Below, piece by piece: positions 1 to 10,500 of a DNA stretch of 64,000 nt. The notes beneath the pieces are model-generated. The model was not told where the DNA came from, ran no database searches, and saw nothing but the letters and a program-made list of their open reading frames with translations. The DNA comes from a virus. Within the stretch, counting starts at the first letter, position 1; the number at the start of each line of letters is the position of its first letter. Where the stretch lies: the IMG/VR virus record IMGVR_UViG_3300048835_000830, positions 1 to 64,000 of that record, one strand, 5' to 3'. The position numbers were made by a program, and so were the translations under genes.

Positions 1-2
1 CT

Positions 3-3000
3 GACACGGATGACATTCAATCCAAAATCGGAACCCCTGTCACGACACTGGCGGGCGACATTGCGGCGGTCAAATCCACTGCCGATACCATCAATTCAAA
101 AATCGGGACCCCTGTCGGCGCCTCGCTCAGTGCTGATGTCGCCGCTGTGAAAGCGGACACTGCAGCGATTCTCGATGATACGGGGACGAGCGGTGTCGTT
201 CTCTCTCCGGCGGCCGAGGCCCAGCTGGTCGATGCCGTTTGGGATGAGCTCCAGGCTGGTCACACAGCAGCAGGGAGCTTTGGCAAGCGGCTCGATGTTG
301 ATGTCTCCACTCGGCAGGCTGAGTCCGATGCGCTCACAAGGTTCAACGATTTGACCTCCGATATTGCCGGTGTGCAGGCCGATACGGATGACATTCAAAC
401 GAAGATTGGGACGCCGGTCTCGACCGTCTCTGCTGATATCGCTGCGGTTAAAGCCGTCGCGGACTCCACAGCGGCCGACGTCACCGCAATCAAAGTCAAA
501 ACCGATCAGCTGACCTTCACCGGTTCCAATGTCAACGCGAATGCGCAGGTCGTCTCGGATAAGACGGACTACGCGTTGTCGTCAGCATCCAGAGCCGCTG
601 TGGTTGATGAAGTATGGGATGAGCTGCTCTCTGCTCACACATCGCCTGGATCAACGGGGGAGGCTCTCGGCAGCCTTACAGCTTCGACCCCAACCGGAAT
701 CGCCGCTGCGGTATGGGACGCTCTTGTCGCACCACACAACCTTCCGAACACCTTCGGCAACTATGTCCAGGTCATCCGGCAATCCGCGCTCTCGACCCTG
801 GCCGAGCTCAACAGCCCCACCTACGGTCTGTCGCAGATTTTCGGCGCGATCGGCGACAGTGAACTGGCTGTCATAGCAGAGGTCAACGGGAACGAGACGA
901 AGATCGACGCCATCATACCTTACGTCGGCTCGCAGACAGCTCTGCTGAAAAGCGAGATTGATCAGAATCAGATTTTGATCGAGGCTCTGGCCACGCAGCT
1001 GACCGCCGCCGAGTCGAGCATCATAGGCGAAATCAATGTCGTCGAAACAAAGGTCGACGCCGTCGCCGCCCAGATCGGGACGATTCAAAACAATACAACG
1101 GTGCGGTTTATTGTTCCTGAGAGGCTGGTGAAGCCGACGAGTGGAACCAAAACCTACCAGTTCCACCTGCGGCTCTATGATGAGACGGGGCACGCTGAGG
1201 CCCCGGATAGCACCCCCACAATAAGGATACGTAGACTCGACACAGGCATCGACATCGTGGCGGGAGCTGCGATGACGCCCGACGGAGTCAAAGTGGGGGC
1301 TTACTACTATAATTTTAGCATAACCTCGGGAACGGACGAATATCAGGCTCTCGTTGAGGCGACCGTGATCGAGAACGGGGCAACGCGCTATGTACCGGCG
1401 GTCACTGAAATCACAGAGTTTGAGAGCGATCTCAACTCGATTCAGGCCCAGCTGACAAGTGTTCAAGGCACCGTCACCAACACAAACCTCGCCGTGAACT
1501 CCGGAGTGTACGGGCTTGCAGCCATCAAAACAGGCCAAAGCCAGATCATCGGCGAAATTGACGCCAACGAGCTGCTTCTCATCAACATCAAGGCCCGGAC
1601 CGATCTGATACCGAACGATCCGGCAACGCTGGCCTCGGTCTCGGCTGTCAACGCCACTGTGTTGACGCGCCCTGACATCAATGAGATTCAGACCCGTCTC
1701 GACCTGACGCGGGACTACATCGTTGGTCCTGACAACCGCAACAACACGGCGATCTACGACAAGATCGACTTTACGCCTATCATGAAGACCAACGACCCGC
1801 GGCTCAACAACCTCGACGCAACGATTTCGAGCCGCTCGATCCTCGACGCCGCCAGCGTCTGGAGTTACGGCACGCGCGAGCTGACGAGCTTCAGCTTGCC
1901 CGCGGCCTCGGTCAAGGCCATCTGGGATCATCTGGCTTCGCAGGCGACCGTAAACGGCTCTCTCGGCAAACGTGTGGCCGACATGCTCGATGCCCAGGTC
2001 TCGACCCGCGCAACGGCTTCACAGGTCGCTTCCGCTCTCGCCGGTGTGGCTCAGGAGTCCACCGTGAGCTCGCTGGCAGGACTCATCACCTCGGGTGACA
2101 ATCAGACGCAGATTCTCGTCAATGCGATGCAGGCCGACGTATCCGCCATCCAGGCGAAAACGACCAACCTGCCGTCCGATCCGGTTTCCGCTTCCGTTGT
2201 GACAGGCGGCTTCTCGGCTCAGTCGATAGCCATCGCCAACCTCGACCTCAAGGCCACCGGCATCAAGTCCAAGACAGACAACCTCCCGCCAGATCCGGCG
2301 AAGGAGACGAGCGTTCTCGCGCGTCCGACAAATCCGGTCCTGGCCAGCGATGTGCGTCTTACAAGGCTCGACGTCGCGGTATCGACAAGAGGCACGGTAC
2401 AGGCCGCGGACCTCGCCCCTCTGGCCACTACGGCCCAGCTGTCGAGCACTCAAACGGCTTTGACCTCCGAGATCAATCAGAACGAAGCCAAGCTCAATAC
2501 GCTCCAGGCGACGGTGAATCTTGTGAAGGCCAAAACCGATCAGATCACAAGCGACCCTGCAACAGGCTCGCAGCTTTCGACGGTCGAGGCGAATATCCTA
2601 AGCGAGATCGACAACGTGTGCGGTGGCGGGGGCGGGGGCGCTACTGCAGCCGAAATCTGGACCTACCCGAGCCGGACGATTACGCAGGATCCTCAGAGCT
2701 TCGGGCCTGATATCTCAGACCTTGCAACGAAAGAGGATGTTGAGGAAATCACGATCAACACCGCCTTCTGCAGGATGTCCACGACGCTGAACTCCAGCGA
2801 TGAAACGCAGGAAGTCATAGTCTGGCTTGAAAAGAACGGAGCACCCTTCCTTTCGGCGAGCAATGCACGCATCAAGGTCAAGAGCACCGAAGGCGCTCTT
2901 CTTTGGGAGGCGAACCTCGCCTCGCCGAATGCAGACGGCGTCTTCGCCTTCAGCATGCCGTTCGTCCCGCCCGCCGCGGATCGAAGCTACTATATCGAGA

Positions 3001-3062
3001 TGCTTATCAATGATGGCGCGACCGACATCTCCGGGCGCTCCGCTTTCATAACTGTGGGGTGA
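3..3062 (+). CDS. Repeat-rich phage fibre/baseplate-type structural protein (5' partial)
   Basis: The reading frame is open through the left edge, so the N-terminus is missing; the first internal Met is at 147. The protein is built from two alternating repeat types. One is a heptad-like unit with cores such as DTDDIQTKIGTPV followed by DIAAVK. The other is a module of the form V-W-D-(E/A)-L-x(3)-H-x(4)-G-S-F-G, seen four or more times. Such modules are common in phage fibre and baseplate proteins. Near the C-terminus a glycine run (GGGGGG) precedes a beta-rich domain of about 130 residues. The next gene starts 1 nt after the stop. Its structural role is inferred from repeats and position upstream of the portal; whether it is a tail fibre or another appendage cannot be told. 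Confidence 0.75.
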   Translation, partial: DTDDIQSKIGTPVTTLAGDIAAVKSTADTINSKIGTPVGASLSADVAAVKADTAAILDDTGTSGVVLSPAAEAQLVDAVWDELQAGHTAAGSFGKRLDVDVSTRQAESDALTRFNDLTSDIAGVQADTDDIQTKIGTPVSTVSADIAAVKAVADSTAADVTAIKVKTDQLTFTGSNVNANAQVVSDKTDYALSSASRAAVVDEVWDELLSAHTSPGSTGEALGSLTASTPTGIAAAVWDALVAPHNLPNTFGNYVQVIRQSALSTLAELNSPTYGLSQIFGAIGDSELAVIAEVNGNETKIDAIIPYVGSQTALLKSEIDQNQILIEALATQLTAAESSIIGEINVVETKVDAVAAQIGTIQNNTTVRFIVPERLVKPTSGTKTYQFHLRLYDETGHAEAPDSTPTIRIRRLDTGIDIVAGAAMTPDGVKVGAYYYNFSITSGTDEYQALVEATVIENGATRYVPAVTEITEFESDLNSIQAQLTSVQGTVTNTNLAVNSGVYGLAAIKTGQSQIIGEIDANELLLINIKARTDLIPNDPATLASVSAVNATVLTRPDINEIQTRLDLTRDYIVGPDNRNNTAIYDKIDFTPIMKTNDPRLNNLDATISSRSILDAASVWSYGTRELTSFSLPAASVKAIWDHLASQATVNGSLGKRVADMLDAQVSTRATASQVASALAGVAQESTVSSLAGLITSGDNQTQILVNAMQADVSAIQAKTTNLPSDPVSASVVTGGFSAQSIAIANLDLKATGIKSKTDNLPPDPAKETSVLARPTNPVLASDVRLTRLDVAVSTRGTVQAADLAPLATTAQLSSTQTALTSEINQNEAKLNTLQATVNLVKAKTDQITSDPATGSQLSTVEANILSEIDNVCGGGGGGATAAEIWTYPSRTITQDPQSFGPDISDLATKEDVEEITINTAFCRMSTTLNSSDETQEVIVWLEKNGAPFLSASNARIKVKSTEGALLWEANLASPNADGVFAFSMPFVPPAADRSYYIEMLINDGATDISGRSAFITVG

Positions 3063-3063
3063 C

Positions 3064-3321
3064 ATGGACTTCACGACGCTCACCAAATTTATAACGAGGC
3101 ACTCGACCGACGAAAACACGGGCGTCCTAACCATCACCTTCCGCGACGAGGGTGATACGACCACGATCGGCGAGATCATTCTGGAGGGTGTGAGGGCGCG
3201 GGCGTTTTTTGAATCGCTGAGCCGAATCCAGCAGGCTCGCTGGCCCAACGGCGTTGTGCGCCAGAACCACAAAACGATTTTCGATCTCAACGAGGACGAG
3301 GGCACAACGGAGTTCGTATGA
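3064..3321 (+). CDS. Small hypothetical structural-cluster protein
   Basis: 85 residues; I do not recognise the family. The ATG follows GGGGTGAC, a usable ribosome-binding site. Its stop overlaps the start of the next gene by 4 nt (ATGA), indicating translational coupling. The sequence is acidic and rich in beta-forming residues in its first half. Its place between the fibre-type protein and the portal suggests a minor virion or assembly role (inference). Confidence 0.7.
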   Translation: MDFTTLTKFITRHSTDENTGVLTITFRDEGDTTTIGEIILEGVRARAFFESLSRIQQARWPNGVVRQNHKTIFDLNEDEGTTEFV

Positions 3322-3485
3322 AGATTCTTCCGTCCAACACGGTCGTGACGTTTATGGATGGTGCCGGGATCGGCCATGACTTCGGGCAGATCGGGCCACA
3401 GATTCGATATTTCGATGTTTACTACATCAACCCGCCTGTAGTGGGTTTTACCGTGGCCTTGCCGCCTGAGGAGGACATTCCGTGA
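3318..3485 (+). CDS. Very small hypothetical protein (55 aa)
   Basis: 55-residue frame beginning MKILPSNTVV and ending EEDIP. It overlaps the upstream stop by 4 nt (ATGA) and the downstream GTG start by 4 nt (GTGA), and exactly fills the space between its neighbours. This packing is the main evidence that it is translated. No family is recognised. Confidence 0.6.
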   Translation: MKILPSNTVVTFMDGAGIGHDFGQIGPQIRYFDVYYINPPVVGFTVALPPEEDIP

Positions 3486-4321
3486 TTAACCTTCGGTGGG
3501 CCCCTTTCCCCGGGTCAGATGTCGCCAGCTACAAGGTCTACCGCAGCATGATCGGTTTCAGGGCGCTTGCGGCACTGCCATCGGCTCTCGTCGGCAAAAC
3601 CCTCTCCCTGAAACTCAACGGCGGCTCGACGCAAACCATAACGTTCTCCGGCACGGCGAGCGCGGTCGATCAGATAAATGCCGTTCTCACGGGCGGCAAG
3701 GCTTTCGCGTCAAACGCCGACAGCGCTTATTTTTTCGTGCGCTCGAATATCAGAAGTGCGCCGGGCTCTGTGCAGATCACGGGCGGGACCGCGTTGGCCG
3801 ATCTTCAGCTCACAGCGCGCACGATCACGGAAAAATCAGAGGATCTTCTCGTTGCCGAAGTCGATGCGCTTGAGGACCCTGAGGAAATGGTCGAGTGGGC
3901 CGATTCCGACGGAGTTCCCGAGGATTTCTATGCGATCGTAACGGTCGATAGCTTTGGCAATGAGAGCCTGAAGACGAGCTATCGGCAGGCGGTCGCCTAC
4001 ACCGGCGCCGTCTGTGTCCTTGAAGGTATCGTGACTGATCTTCAGGGTGTGCGGTACCCGGACGCCGAGATCTCAATACAGCTTATCCGCTACCCACAGG
4101 CTCAGGGAAAGGTTCCGCAAATTACGCGGCACAAGCTCCGCTTTCTCACAGGGCCGGACGGTCGCTTTTCGGTTCCGGTCCTCCAGGGGGCCCTGATACA
4201 GTTTGAAATAAAAGAGGTTCAATTCTCACGCGAAATCGAAGTGCCCTACCTCGCCTATCAGTTTCTGACTGATATTCTGGTGGACCTTGATTATCGCTAT
4301 CCCTTGGAGTACCGCGAATGA
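3482..4321 (+). CDS. Fibronectin type III-like structural protein
   Basis: 279 residues with GTG start in a GTGA overlap. The N-terminus (WAPFPGSDVASYKVYRS) and residues near 145-165 (FYAIVTVDSFGNES) are the two ends of a fibronectin III-like fold, with a domain inserted between them that contains LNGGSTQTITFSG. The last 100 residues look like a carboxypeptidase-regulatory or Ig-like beta sandwich. Such domains decorate phage tails and bind surfaces. It overlaps the portal gene by 4 nt. The specific role is unknown. Confidence 0.7.
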   Translation: MINLRWAPFPGSDVASYKVYRSMIGFRALAALPSALVGKTLSLKLNGGSTQTITFSGTASAVDQINAVLTGGKAFASNADSAYFFVRSNIRSAPGSVQITGGTALADLQLTARTITEKSEDLLVAEVDALEDPEEMVEWADSDGVPEDFYAIVTVDSFGNESLKTSYRQAVAYTGAVCVLEGIVTDLQGVRYPDAEISIQLIRYPQAQGKVPQITRHKLRFLTGPDGRFSVPVLQGALIQFEIKEVQFSREIEVPYLAYQFLTDILVDLDYRYPLEYRE

Positions 4322-6348
4322 CCAACCCACAGGAACGCCTGGCCGAGCCCTCGCTTGCCCTCGGAGACATGAGGGGCCAGCGGTATCCAAACCAGTTCTT
4401 TGACCTCGCGCAGCAGTACATGCCGCCGACGATCAAGGAGCTTTTCCGCTGGTGCACCTACTACTACTACAACAGCCCCCTCATCGGGGCTGCGATGAAG
4501 AAGGTTTCGCGGTACCCGATCACAGACCTTATCATCGAGGACGACCAGGAGAGCAACCGTAACGTCTGGGACAAGATTCTCAACAAAGAGCTTTTCATCA
4601 AAGACAAGCTCATGGAGATTAACCTCGACTACCATACTTACGGCAACGCGTTCGTCAGTATCCACTTCCCTTTCACGCGGTTTCTCGTCTGTAAGGAATG
4701 TCGCAACAGCCAGCCTATTCGCCAATGGGACTGGACGTTTCGCGGGGCCGACTATCAGTTCTCGGGGACCTGTTCACGCTGCAACCACACGGGGCAGGTG
4801 ACCGTAAAAGACGTCCCTTATCGAAGTAGAAAAGGGATCCGGATAGTCCGCTGGAACCCTGAAAATATCCACATCAAGTTCAACGAATATACGGGCCGCT
4901 ACATCTATATGTACTCGGTGCCCGGAAAGCTTCGTAATGCCATCCTTCGCGGCGACAAGGACATCATCGAGGACATTCCCATCATCGTCCTTGAAGCTCT
5001 TAAAAACCGCCGGATGATTCGCTTCAACTCAGATAACATCAAACACCTGAAAGCTCCGACACTGGCTGAGCAGGACCAGGGCTGGGGCAAGCCTGCAATC
5101 ATCCACGTCCTGAAGGATATGTATTACCTCTATACCCTCAGGCGTGCGCAGGAAGCGATTGCGATGGAGCATATCGTCCCCTTCGATATGATCTACCCGC
5201 TTCCAAACGCGCAGCAGGACCCCTACATTCATACGGACCTTGCCAGCTGGCGGCAGCAGGTTGAAAACGTCATCACAAAGCACCGCCGCGATCCCAACTT
5301 CAAAGGTGTTATCCCTATCCCGATTGGCTTTGGGCGACTTGGTGGTGACGGAAAAGCGCTCCTCCTCGCGCCTGAAATCAACTACATCACGCAGACAGTT
5401 GTCGGTGGGCTCGGGCTTCCGCAGGAGTTCCTCTTTGGTGGTCTCAACTGGACAGGGTCGAGCGTTTCGCTTCGGACGCTCGAGAACGACTTTATCCAGA
5501 ATAGAAGCCAGCTTCTTGATTTTACTCTTTGGCTGAAAGACAAGCTGCGCACATGGCTCAACCTCTCTGACGTAAAGGATATCCGGTTCTCCGACTTTCG
5601 TATGGCTGACGATATTCAAAGGAATCAGCAGCTCATCGGGCTTAACGCTCAGCGGAAGATCAGCGACCAAACTCTTCTCACAGAACTCGGCTACGACTAC
5701 GAGTCGGAAACCAAAAAACTTATCGAAGAGCAGCATGTCCAGAACTACATCATGGATCTACAAAGCAAATCAGGTGCACGCTCGCAGGGTGAGGCCTCGC
5801 TCATTCAGTTTAATTATCAGCAGACACTTCAGGAGCTTTCCGAGAAGGCCCAGGTGGCTGCACAGGAGCGGGCTCAGAGGCTTGGGATTCCTGGTCCCCT
5901 CGATCAGCCAACTGATCCAAATGCACCCGGCGGCGGTGACCCCTCTGCAGGCGGACCTGCCGGCCCTGGAGGCGGAGCTGGAGGGGGCGCACCCGGCGCT
6001 GCTACGGCTCAAGGCCTGCCGGGCACAGCAGGTGGAGCGGCTGCCGGCGGCAAGGAAGACAAGGCTCTTGGTCAGCAAATCGACTCGAAAGTCGATTCCT
6101 GGGCTCGCCAGTTGATGAGCCTTTCGCCCGGTGAAGCCGCCCTTACGCTCTCCGAGGTGAAACAAAAAATGCCCGAGGTTGGTCAGCGTATCGAAACCCG
6201 TCTCAATCAGCTGCGCGCTGAGGGCTCGGGCGAAGCCGCGCCGATGCAAGGTGGTGCAGGCTCTCCCACGCCAGCGCCCAGTGGTGGCGGCGTAGGCATG
6301 GACCCTTTGCCTGAGCAGAAGGTTCCGCGGCGGCAGGGAGCGGTTTAA
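4318..6348 (+). CDS. Portal protein with zinc-finger insertion
   Basis: 676 residues. It is expected to form the dodecameric portal ring through which DNA is packaged and to which neck and tail attach. The N-terminal 450 residues show portal features: a helical start (QFFDLAQQYMPP), an alpha/beta body, and the segment GGLGLPQEFLFGGLNWTGSS that resembles the stem/clip part of phage portal proteins. Two CxxC pairs (C125/C128 and C152/C155) form a zinc ribbon inserted in the body. The C-terminus has a glycine/alanine/proline-rich linker at about 530-590 followed by helices. It sits in a coupled series with the preceding structural genes. The portal call rests on pattern recognition. Confidence 0.8.
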   Translation: MTNPQERLAEPSLALGDMRGQRYPNQFFDLAQQYMPPTIKELFRWCTYYYYNSPLIGAAMKKVSRYPITDLIIEDDQESNRNVWDKILNKELFIKDKLMEINLDYHTYGNAFVSIHFPFTRFLVCKECRNSQPIRQWDWTFRGADYQFSGTCSRCNHTGQVTVKDVPYRSRKGIRIVRWNPENIHIKFNEYTGRYIYMYSVPGKLRNAILRGDKDIIEDIPIIVLEALKNRRMIRFNSDNIKHLKAPTLAEQDQGWGKPAIIHVLKDMYYLYTLRRAQEAIAMEHIVPFDMIYPLPNAQQDPYIHTDLASWRQQVENVITKHRRDPNFKGVIPIPIGFGRLGGDGKALLLAPEINYITQTVVGGLGLPQEFLFGGLNWTGSSVSLRTLENDFIQNRSQLLDFTLWLKDKLRTWLNLSDVKDIRFSDFRMADDIQRNQQLIGLNAQRKISDQTLLTELGYDYESETKKLIEEQHVQNYIMDLQSKSGARSQGEASLIQFNYQQTLQELSEKAQVAAQERAQRLGIPGPLDQPTDPNAPGGGDPSAGGPAGPGGGAGGGAPGAATAQGLPGTAGGAAAGGKEDKALGQQIDSKVDSWARQLMSLSPGEAALTLSEVKQKMPEVGQRIETRLNQLRAEGSGEAAPMQGGAGSPTPAPSGGGVGMDPLPEQKVPRRQGAV

Positions 6349-6566
6349 TGTATACGACAAGAAAATTTGTAAAGCGGTTCAACCTCAATGACAAAGAGGA
6401 CTGCGCAGAGTACGAGGCGATCCTGAATAACCCAAACGCGCAGATCCTCGACCGCATCAAGGAAAAAATATCGAATCGGGAGATGGACCCGGACACAGGG
6501 CGCATCACCTCGATTCAGGATCACTTGGAGCTGGTGGTGACATGGCAGGAAAGAACATTGCTCTGA
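6348..6566 (+). CDS. Small hypothetical protein downstream of portal
   Basis: 72 residues, highly charged and helical. Its ATG overlaps the portal stop by 1 nt (TAATG), and its end overlaps the next gene by 25 nt. No family is recognised; coupling to the portal implies a role in head assembly or structure. Confidence 0.65.
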   Translation: MYTTRKFVKRFNLNDKEDCAEYEAILNNPNAQILDRIKEKISNREMDPDTGRITSIQDHLELVVTWQERTLL

Positions 6567-6784
6567 AAGCGTTTGAGGAAAAGCTCGCTGCGGGCATGGC
6601 TGAGGGCCTTATGATGCCTCTTCACTGGTACAAGCGAACGAGCAAAAGTCCTCTTTTTAAACTCAAGCAGAAGGCGGCGCTTGGCACCATCGCTGCTGGA
6701 GGCGGTCTTTACGGACTCGGAAAGCTTACCGATTCGCCTGAGGTGAAGCCTGTTCAAGCGGGCGGCGGCCCGCGGAACTACTGA
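6542..6784 (+). CDS. Small hypothetical protein with hydrophobic glycine-rich segment
   Basis: 80 residues. An amphipathic N-terminus (LKAFEEKLAAGMAEG) precedes a basic stretch and a hydrophobic glycine-rich segment (LGTIAAGGGLYGLGKL) that may be membrane-associated. It ends just before the 6809-6832 palindrome and is the last gene of the first plus-strand block. Function unknown. Confidence 0.65.
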   Translation: MAGKNIALKAFEEKLAAGMAEGLMMPLHWYKRTSKSPLFKLKQKAALGTIAAGGGLYGLGKLTDSPEVKPVQAGGGPRNY

Positions 6785-6794
6785 TGGGCATAGC

Positions 6795-6832
6795 TAAAAA
6801 AATGAGAATGCGCCCTGGGATCCCAGGGCGCA
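6795..6832 (-). terminator. Intrinsic terminator (24-nt perfect palindrome)
   Basis: Positions 6809-6832 are a perfect palindrome with 12-nt arms (TGCGCCCTGGGA). Read on the minus strand it is followed by TTCTC and a run of seven T (plus positions 6797-6803). It therefore best fits as the terminator of the minus-strand gene ending at 6850; it may also block readthrough of the plus-strand block. Confidence 0.75.
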
Positions 6833-6849
6833 CCGATGCGCAAACCTTC

Positions 6850-7380
6850 TCAGTTTACAAACGACCGTTGTGCGTACGGCCTGTCAGCGGGGTAAGCCAT
6901 GAGATTGTCCTGGACGGAACCACCTGATGGCCTTGCTCTTGGCGGCCAGGACTGCTGGCTCGCATACGCCGTACCCTGCGCAGCTGCTTCAGTCTCTGAC
7001 ACCATTCCGCTCTTGTCACGGAAGATGATGTCACCGGTCGCCGCAGCTTTCTTGACCATTCGCATGCCGATCGAATACCCAAGAGCGGCAAGCGCATCAC
7101 GGAGCGCTGTTGCTATAAAATCAACCCAGAACTGTCGTGAAAATACAGCCCTTCCGATACCGACGAAGAAGTCCTTCACAACTCGCCACGCGCGTACCAC
7201 AAAGTTCGGCTTCGATCCGCCGCTTGGCGATTTCCGCTGCTGCGCCCCGGGGGAATCGCGGAATGGGTTTCCACCCGTCTCTCCCGCAAAACCCCCGAAA
7301 GGGTTTCCACCGGGCGCTTTTGAAAAAGGACTATCGTGGTCAGACGAAACTTCAGCTTCAAATTCAGCGTTAATCGACAT
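6850..7380 (-). CDS. Hypothetical protein, glycine/proline-rich N-terminus and hydrophobic helix
   Basis: 176 residues on the opposite strand from the structural genes. The ATG is preceded by AAGGAAGG at good spacing. The first 60 residues are disordered with repeats of GGNPF; residues about 65-110 are an amphipathic-to-hydrophobic region (VVKDFFVGIGRAVFSRQFW); the tail is disordered. The opposing-strand frame (6899-7492) is rejected because this one has the better ribosome-binding site and a terminator. Function unknown. Confidence 0.65.
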   Translation of the reverse strand: MSINAEFEAEVSSDHDSPFSKAPGGNPFGGFAGETGGNPFRDSPGAQQRKSPSGGSKPNFVVRAWRVVKDFFVGIGRAVFSRQFWVDFIATALRDALAALGYSIGMRMVKKAAATGDIIFRDKSGMVSETEAAAQGTAYASQQSWPPRARPSGGSVQDNLMAYPADRPYAQRSFVN

Positions 7381-7531
7381 GGCTTGCCTTCCTTGTGTAA
7401 AGCCAGTTCATTCAGAAACAACTCATCGGAAAGAAAAGGTGATTTTTCACGAAAACTACTCTAGTTTGTCTATAGAACCCCTTTCAAAGTGAAAAGTTAA
7501 ACGCTCCGCCAGGAGGCTTATATCAACTTCT

Positions 7532-10500
7532 ATGCGAAATTTTGACGCCAAACAGCAAACTGAATCGGTGAAGAGTGCTGCGGTAAATGCCGTCCGATCG
7601 ATTTTTCCGGTGACTGGGCGAATCCGCACGATGAAGCTTGATAACGTCTGGACCGACGACAAAGCCGCTCCGGACGACTTTTCCGGCCAGGCAAAGACAA
7701 AGCTTCGTGAGGGGACATGGGGGGTTCCTGTGTACGCCTCGCTGTCACTCGTCGAAAATTCGACAGGAAAAGTGATTGACCGCGCGGAGAAAGTGAGGCT
7801 CTTTCTTCTTCCAACGGCAACGGCGCGCTCGTCGTATATCGTCGCCGGCAACGAGTATCAGGTGAACAACCAGCTTCGCCTGCGCTCTGGCGTCTACACG
7901 ATAAGGAAGCAAAATGGACAACTCAAAACCCAAGTTAACCTGGCACGAGGAAGGAACTTTGACCTCGCGTTTGATGAGAGGAGTGGTGTCTTCACCATCC
8001 AGAAAATCGGCGGGGGTCAGACGAATATTCCTCTTTATCCTATTCTTACTCATCTCGGCGTCTCTCCTGTACTCATGGCTCAAACCTGGGGTTCCAAACT
8101 AGAGGCGGCCAACAAAAATACTGATCCGAAAGCGGTGCAGCGTGCTGAAACCGCGTTCGGGGTTAAAAAAGATGGTCTCAGAGAGTATTTTGGAAAAACG
8201 TCTCTGCCGGCGGATACGACGAAACTGGTGCTTGGGACTTCGTTTGAGAGGGTCGATGGGCCAATGCTCTTGGCCGCGTCCAAAAACCTTCTTGATGTGC
8301 AGCTTGGAAAAAAAGAACCCGTGGACAGGGACTCCCTCGCGTTTAAAGAAATCCATAGCGTGGAGGATTTCATAGCCGAGCGTCTTGAAAAGAACCGCAC
8401 AGAGCTGGAGCGCAAGATCCGAAGACAGGTCGATAACCCGCGCCGTGTGAAGATAAGCCAGCTCGTAAACCCGGCCGCGTTCTCGTCTACGGTCGAGGGG
8501 TTTTTCACGCAGGACGACAAGGCGGCAACGCCCGAGCAGACAAATCCCCTTGAGATGCTATCCGGCGGACACAAGGCGACTTTCATGGGTTCGGGCGGGA
8601 TCACATCGCGCCATGCAATCAAAGACGAGATGCGGCAGGTCCACCCTTCGCATTACGGTTTCATAGACCCCGTCCACACGCCTGAATCAGAACGAATAGG
8701 CGTCAACCTCCACCTTCCAATGGGCGTGATCAAGGACGGCAAGAATCTTAAGGCCATCCTGAAAAATGCAAAGACGGGGCAGCCTGAGGCTCTCACGCCA
8801 ATTGAAAGCTGGGAGAAGTACGTGGCTTTTCCGGGGCAAAAGGGCGATACGGTCAAGGCCCTCTACCGCGGGCAGATCGTTATGGTGCCCGTCTCCAAGG
8901 TGGATTACTTCACGCCAACCGCCGAGGCCCTTTTCTCTCCATCGACAAACCTTGTCCCCTTTCTTCCCTCAAACCAGGGGAACCGGGCGATGATGGCCTC
9001 GAAAATGCTGGAGCAGGCCATCGGCCTTAAGCACCGGGAGGCGCCGCTTGTTCAAGTCGGAACTTCAACCGGCCAATCCATGGAGGAGGTCGTCGGGCGC
9101 CAGGTGGCGATTCGTGCCCCTGAAGAAGGCACTGTAAAAAAGGTTGGCGAGGACGAGATCGTTCTTACGACGGCTGGAGGTGATCGGAAGATTAGCCTCT
9201 ATAATAACTTCTCGCTCAACCGGAAAAGCTTTCTCCATCATACGCCCGTGGTCAAGGTCGGGGAGCGGGTGAAAAAGGATCAGCTCCTCGCGGAGAGCAA
9301 TTTTACAAAAGGCGGGACGCTGGCGCTCGGCACAAACCTGCGCGCCGCATATATTCCCTACAAGGGCTACAACTTCGAGGACGGGATTGTAATCTCGGAG
9401 TCTGCGGCTGAGAAGCTCACGAGCGAGCACATACACAAAAAATCCTACGCGGTAACACCCCAGTCAACTCTCGACAAGGGGCTTTTCCGGCTGAACTACC
9501 CGGCGCTCCTGAGTCCGGACAACGCCTCAAAAATTGGTTCTGATGGCGTTATCAAAAAAGGTTCGCGCGTCCGCTCGGGTGATATTATCATCGCAGCAAT
9601 GGAGAGGAAGAATCGGGATGCTCAGATCGCGGTTATCTCCAAAACCCTCGCGGATAGACCGCGGGATGCCAGCGTTCGCTGGACGGGCGAGGACGAAGGC
9701 GTTGTCACTGAAGTGGTTAAAGTTGGGGGAACGATCACGGTCTTCATACGAACCGAGGAGCGCGCAAAGATCGGCGACAAGCTCTCGGGACGCATGGGGA
9801 ACAAGGGCATCATCACAAAAATCCTCCCCGATGGACAGATGCCGAAGGATGCTGGAGGCGGAGCTGTCGATATCCTCCTCAATCCTCACGGAGTTATTGG
9901 ACGAATCAACATTGGTCAGATCTACGAGTCTGCTGCAGGCAAGGCGGCTCTCAAAGCTGGGGCTCCATACAAGGTTCAAAACTTCACAGGACAAAACTAT
10001 CTTGGCACAACTCGAAAGTTTCTTAAAGAAAACGGGGTGTCTGACAAGGAAGAACTTTTTGATCCTTCGACTGGCAAAAGCCTCGGTCAGGTGCACGTCG
10101 GAAACCCATACATCCTGAAGCTCTTCAAGCAATCGGCCGGCAACTTCTCGGTTCGCCAGGGCGGACCTGGGATGCCGTATGACAGTAACCTTCAGCCCCT
10201 GAAAACAGGCGGCGAGGAAGGCTCAAAATCGCTCGACCTTCTGACGATGTATTCGCTCCTCTCCCACGGGGCGCGGGCAAACCTTCGTGAGATGAGCTCG
10301 CTGAAAGCGAACGTCAACGACGAATACTGGAAGGCACTTCGTAGCGGCCAGCAGCTGCCGCCGCCCAAGGCCCCGTTTGTATTCGACAAATTCATGGCCT
10401 ATCTGAAGGGGGCCGGCATCGATGTCCAAAAGGAGGGGACCAAACTCACGCTTGCCCCTCTCACGGACGCCCAGATCGAAAAGATGAGCAGCGGCGGCGT

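Noticed and set aside
3-2700. Regular DNA repeats at the left edge considered as a CRISPR or satellite array
   Set aside because: Repeats stay in one reading frame and code for protein modules; units are not identical and lack spacers.
6899-7492. 197-codon plus-strand frame
   Set aside because: It opposes the minus-strand gene at 6850-7380, which has a good ribosome site and a terminator.
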